From Eutypa lata (taxonomy: Eukaryota; Ascomycota; Sordariomycetes; Xylariales; Diatrypaceae), in the NCBI GenBank assembly GCA_022661535.1, contig JAKULF010000009.1, positions 682,001-746,000 on the forward strand: DNA of 64,000 nt, written 5' to 3'. The first letter of the stretch is position 1. Each line of letters opens with the position of its first letter. Below are positions 60,438-64,000 of the stretch, in pieces. The translations under genes and the position numbers were made by a program. The notes under the pieces are model-generated. The model saw only the letters and a program-made list of their open reading frames with translations. It was not told where the DNA came from and ran no database searches.

Positions 60438-62977
60438 TTAAGCCGACAAGCCACGCTTTTCGCTCTCGGTGAAGAAAATCACCATACGCCAGAGCTTCTT
60501 GACCAGGGGTTCAGCCTCCTCGTCCAGTGCCTGTGGATGTATAGTCAGTATAACCTAGTGAATCAAAGCTAGTAGACTCTGAACAAAGGAAAGAAGAAAA
60601 GAAAGAGAGAAAAGAAAGGGGAAACATACCTCTGCTAGTTCTTCTACAAGCTCATTAGGCTTATTATGTTTCCGGAGATGCTCCTCCACCACCTCAATAA
60701 GCAGCTGCTCTTGCACGCCCAGATACTCGACCAACTTCTTTTCCACGAACGGCCGCAGCTTCTCCCGGATGACGCCTTCGTCCAGATAATCCCACTTGAC
60801 GTCCCAGGCCCAGAGGCCTTCCTTCTCGCTCGGGATCTCCTGCGCCAAGGCACGCACCGCCTGCTCGCGCTCCTCGTCGGACATCGCGGCCGCCGTGGCC
60901 GGCTCGAACTTGATGGGGATGAGCTGCCGTCTCGTGGTCGAGTCCTCCTCTTCGTCTTCGAGGAGACCTTCCACCTCGGCAATCGTCTTTCGCTGTGGGG
61001 CAGAACGCTGGGCTTGGGCCTTCTGGGCAGCGGCGCCCAGGGACAGCTTGAAGGGTTGTGGCGCGGCCATGCCAACTCTGCTGGTTTGCCGTTGCTCCAT
61101 CTCCCGGGCCTGTCTTTCGAGGAACGAGTCGGCCATGCCTCTGGCCTGCTCGCGCTCGGCCTCTTCCTTGACCCGCTCCTGTTCTTCTGCCTGGCGATCA
61201 ATATCGTCTGCCGCGATTTCTCTAGCTCGGAATGCAGCACGGTTGCGCATCCAGAGACTTCGATCCGCGTAGTAATCCCGACTCTTACGAGACACTTCAA
61301 CATCGTCATCGAAATTCTTGAGTTCCTGTATCGTCTTCTCCCGGGCTTTCGCAAGTTGGTTGGCGTCTGTGTCGTCACGTTCCCTCTCTCGTTCTAGTGC
61401 TGCGGTACGAGATCTTTCTCGGTTCAACCACCGACGTTCGGCGTCTAGGTATAGCTTCTCGGTCTCGGCATTTTGCTTAGCAACGCGACGGCGCTCTAGC
61501 TCCTCATCGCTAGCAGGGTCATCATCATCGTCTCGATTGTAAGCCAATTTACCATTAGTGGTGCCGCCGTTGATAAAACTAATAGACCTATTGTAATCCT
61601 TGCCGAGTTCGGACTTTTGACCTTTGGGACCGGACGGCGCATTGGGAACGCCTCGAGGCCCCAAGGGGATATTGTTCGCGCTAGACGGTGGCGGGGATGC
61701 CAGACGCGAAGGTCTAGATATACCGTTTCTTTGGCGCTCCATCGCTTCGAGTTCCTCTTCTCTCTTCAGTCGTTCCATATCACGCTTGATACTTCGATCT
61801 CTAAAGGCGGCAATCTCGGCAGCGACGGTTTCGCGCATCTCAGCCGGGATATCGGCAAGCTCGTCCTCCTGTGCCAAGGGGATATTAACCACCTCGACAT
61901 TCTCTCCGTTCTGTCCTGACCCGTCTCCCATGGTCACGTCGCCCTCGGCATCCGTTTTTGACTGTAGAGGGGGGTAGAAGAAGTTCTTGATGATTTGCTT
62001 CAACGCACCTCTTGCAGCTTCCAGCCTAGCTTCTGCAGCCGATTCGTCGCTCCTGTCTTCCTTGTATGCATCTATGTACTTTGCCGAGTTTTCGTCAAGT
62101 CGAAACTGTAGGGTACCCTTCTCGAAATCTTCGAAGGTATCATCCTCTTTCGCGGCGGCTTCTGAAGGCGTCTGTTTCTTCAAAGGTACTTGGATATCGT
62201 TCAGGAGTTCTGAGGCGACCCAAAGCGACTCAACATCCTCAAACTGCGCAAAGCCAAAGGCTAGTTCTTTTCCAGTAGACTCTGTAGCACGGTCCCAGCG
62301 TCTTAACTTGCCTGCTGTCCCAAGAATCTTCTCCATACCCTCATTACCACCAATGCCATCGGTGATGCCGCGTACAAATATAGTGCGAACGATCTCCTCT
62401 TTGGTTGGAGGAATCAAGGCCTGCATGTTATCTCGGACAGCTTGTCGGGCTTGATCCACACTTCGATCCATGCCTATACCTGCTCGTGGGCCAGAGGAAT
62501 TGGGAGTCTCGCTATCTTTTCGACCCGGAATACCAGGGGTGGCAGGTTTTCCGGAAGTTGTGCCGAGACGAATGACCGGGGCGTTGAAGTTGATATTGGG
62601 CATGTTCGGAGGTGCTTGGAAGTTGGAAGGCAGCCCGCTAGGTCGATTAGCTTGATTGATATTCGGGTGATGAACGCCAGGTGGTGGCGCCGTTCCCGGG
62701 GCTGACATGCCTGGTGGAGGTCCTAGAAAGAAGTATTTGTTAATATTTGATACGTCATTATAGACATTGAAATGTGTGGTATGTGAGAGTGATGACTTAC
62801 CAAGACCAGGAGGCGTGATGCCTGGAGCGCCATTGGCGCCAGGGTAAGCACCATAGACAGGAGGCGGGCCGAAGCCAGGTACTAAATAAACAAAATCATC
62901 ATCAGTATTTTTTACTTCTTAACCAGATACAGCAATGTCATCTATCACCTACCTCCGGCGTAAGGATTATATGCCAT
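60438..62977 (-). CDS. RBM25/Snu71-like splicing factor with RRM and PWI domains
   Basis: Four exons: 62953-62977, 62801-62881, 60630-62722, 60438-60530. They total 2292 nt, or 763 aa. The start MAYNPYAG and a Gly/Pro-rich N-terminus (PGFGPPPVYG) precede an RRM-like domain at about 147-225 (TIFVRGITDG.., FGFAQFED). A long charged Arg/Glu coiled region follows, and a C-terminal PWI domain about 650-763 (LWAWDVKWDYLDE.., LRPFVEKKLVEYLG, VKKLWRMVIFFTESEK). This order is that of RBM25/Snu71, a U1 snRNP-associated factor binding nucleic acid in the nucleus. The last exon is tiny and was found by matching the PWI end (DEEAEPLVKKLWRM). A housekeeping gene, it marks a return to conserved chromosome. 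Confidence 0.92.
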
Positions 62978-63600
62978 TGTAAAATTAATCGACTGTTTCG
63001 TTCCTAAAGACGTTAGACATAGAAGGGTAATTGAATTTCGACGTAGGGAGTTTGGAGTTGGGCCAAGCAAGCGAAATTCGTCACGGTTACGGTTAGTTAC
63101 GAGGCGCGACGAAACGAGATCGCAAATGCAAGGCTGGAACTCTGAAGGTTGAGAATGTCGGTCGTTTTTCGTTTCTGAGTTCGGAGGGTCCACTTAAATT
63201 GAAAATTGGTCAATGCTCTTAAACTATCGGAACTATGTAACAGCCTCGATAGTGAAATAACAAGCTAATTAATGAATAACCATGAATGCAACAAAGACAA
63301 TTATACAACTTCCGAGGTTGCGGTGCAAAGGGATCATCATTCTTCCCTACCGCTAAAATTATTGGGGGCCCACTCTTGGATACCTAAGCGGAACCTTGGA
63401 AAGCGCATTCAATGCGATGCAACAATCCATGAGAGCTTCAGTCAAGTCCACTTTCCAGACAAGCCAAATCGTTTCCTTTTACGCTTCGTTATCTATTCCG
63501 TTTCTTGAGGGTTAATGTTATAGTCAGGTGGCTAGCCCACCTTGCATCCTCAATAATGTACGCTTTTCCTAACCAATTGTATTGTTTCAGAATTTTCTAA
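62978..63600. other. Intergenic region between divergent genes
   Basis: Contains the promoter of the RBM25-like gene and the upstream region of the gene at the right edge. No separate gene is supported. Confidence 0.5.
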
Positions 63601-64000
63601 GCTAATCCGGAACTTTGTAGGGCATCCGACCTGGGCCGAGTTGCCCATGCCGCTCTCCGGTCCGCCTCATTACTCCGACCCTCAGCTCCGAGAGTCCAAT
63701 TCGCTTCCAACTCAGTTATCGCAGCATATCAGAGACGACATGGACCAACGACGCCGCCAATATTTCCTTACCGCGGGGCATCGTTGCCTACCCAACAGCA
63801 ACACTCCTATTCATCTTCCGACTTCTGGACGAATCCCAACAGAGAACAGCGGCCGGCAGAAACCGAGACCGAAGTCAAAAAGCCGCAGACATCACTATAT
63901 TATGACTTCGGGCCATTATCCGACGTCGAAGACCTGTCGCAGGAGATCGACATCGAGATTAGCGATCTACAGCGGAAGAGGGAGCTCGACACGACGTCGA
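63601..64000 (+). CDS. 5' part of an unidentified gene, runs off right edge
   Basis: GC content rises and two plus-strand frames stay open to the end of the window. One starts with ATG at 63647. The other, in the frame of 63601, has no ATG in this exon but looks more protein-like: SYSSSDFWTNPNREQ, SLYYDFGPLSDVEDLSQEID and IEISDLQRKRELDTTS, ending in a probable coiled coil. A possible acceptor (TTTCAG at 63585-63590 or TTCTAAG at 63595-63601) would supply an upstream exon. I do not recognise the family. Which frame is real cannot be decided from this window. Confidence 0.4.

Noticed and set aside
60666..61397. 243-aa plus-strand frame
   Set aside because: It is antisense to the RBM25-like gene, whose Arg/Glu-rich coding sequence leaves the opposite strand open; it has no domain features.
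1..64000. tRNA, rRNA or CRISPR features
   Set aside because: Looked for cloverleaf, rRNA-like and regularly spaced repeat patterns by eye and found none that could be supported; a covariance-model scan would be needed to exclude tRNAs.

Overview
The window looks like a chromosomal segment of a filamentous ascomycete (Pezizomycotina). Reasons: genes carry short introns of about 50-100 nt with GT..AG ends and CTAAC/CTGAC-like branch sites; there are a fungal highly reducing polyketide synthase, multimodular fungal NRPS, fungal P450, HET and NACHT-TPR proteins; and GC-balanced DNA is interrupted by extremely AT-rich blocks full of C-to-T type decay, as expected from repeat-induced point mutation (RIP). 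The species cannot be named from the sequence alone.

Left part, 1-24 kb: a secondary-metabolite cluster. An NRPS gene (minus strand, running off the left edge; C-A-T-E-C-C-A-T-C visible) and a complete highly reducing PKS (plus strand, KS-AT-DH-CMT-ER-KR-ACP, nine exons after my splicing) are transcribed divergently from a ~2 kb intergenic region. Downstream of the PKS is an odd stand-alone protein: an NRPS-type N-methyltransferase still carrying pieces of an adenylation domain but no working adenylation core and no carrier domain. The likely logic (inference) is that the PKS makes a C-methylated reduced acyl chain, the N-terminal condensation domain of the NRPS takes it, and amino acids, one of them epimerised, are added; N-methylation in trans is possible.

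Middle, 24-35.5 kb: decayed DNA. There is a solo-LTR-like repeat, an NLR fragment, and then a 9.1 kb AT-rich block. The block has long terminal inverted repeats and a 9-bp target-site duplication (Mutator-like signature) and contains a heavily RIP-mutated Copia retrotransposon with ~220-bp LTRs.

Right of this, 35.5-57 kb: a single-pass membrane protein with a Cys-rich PAN/apple-like ectodomain, a methyltransferase fragment, a complete cytochrome P450, two broken large membrane-protein genes, a complete secreted exo-polygalacturonase (GH28), then a broken HET gene and a broken NACHT-TPR gene. This is a typical fast-evolving accessory region with many nonsense and frameshift lesions.

Far right, 57-64 kb: ordinary genes. 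An enoyl-CoA hydratase-family protein ending in a peroxisomal SKL signal, an RBM25/Snu71-like splicing factor (RRM + PWI), and the start of a further gene at the right edge. All splice sites were worked out by eye; most gene models were checked by total length divisible by three and by family motifs running through the joins.
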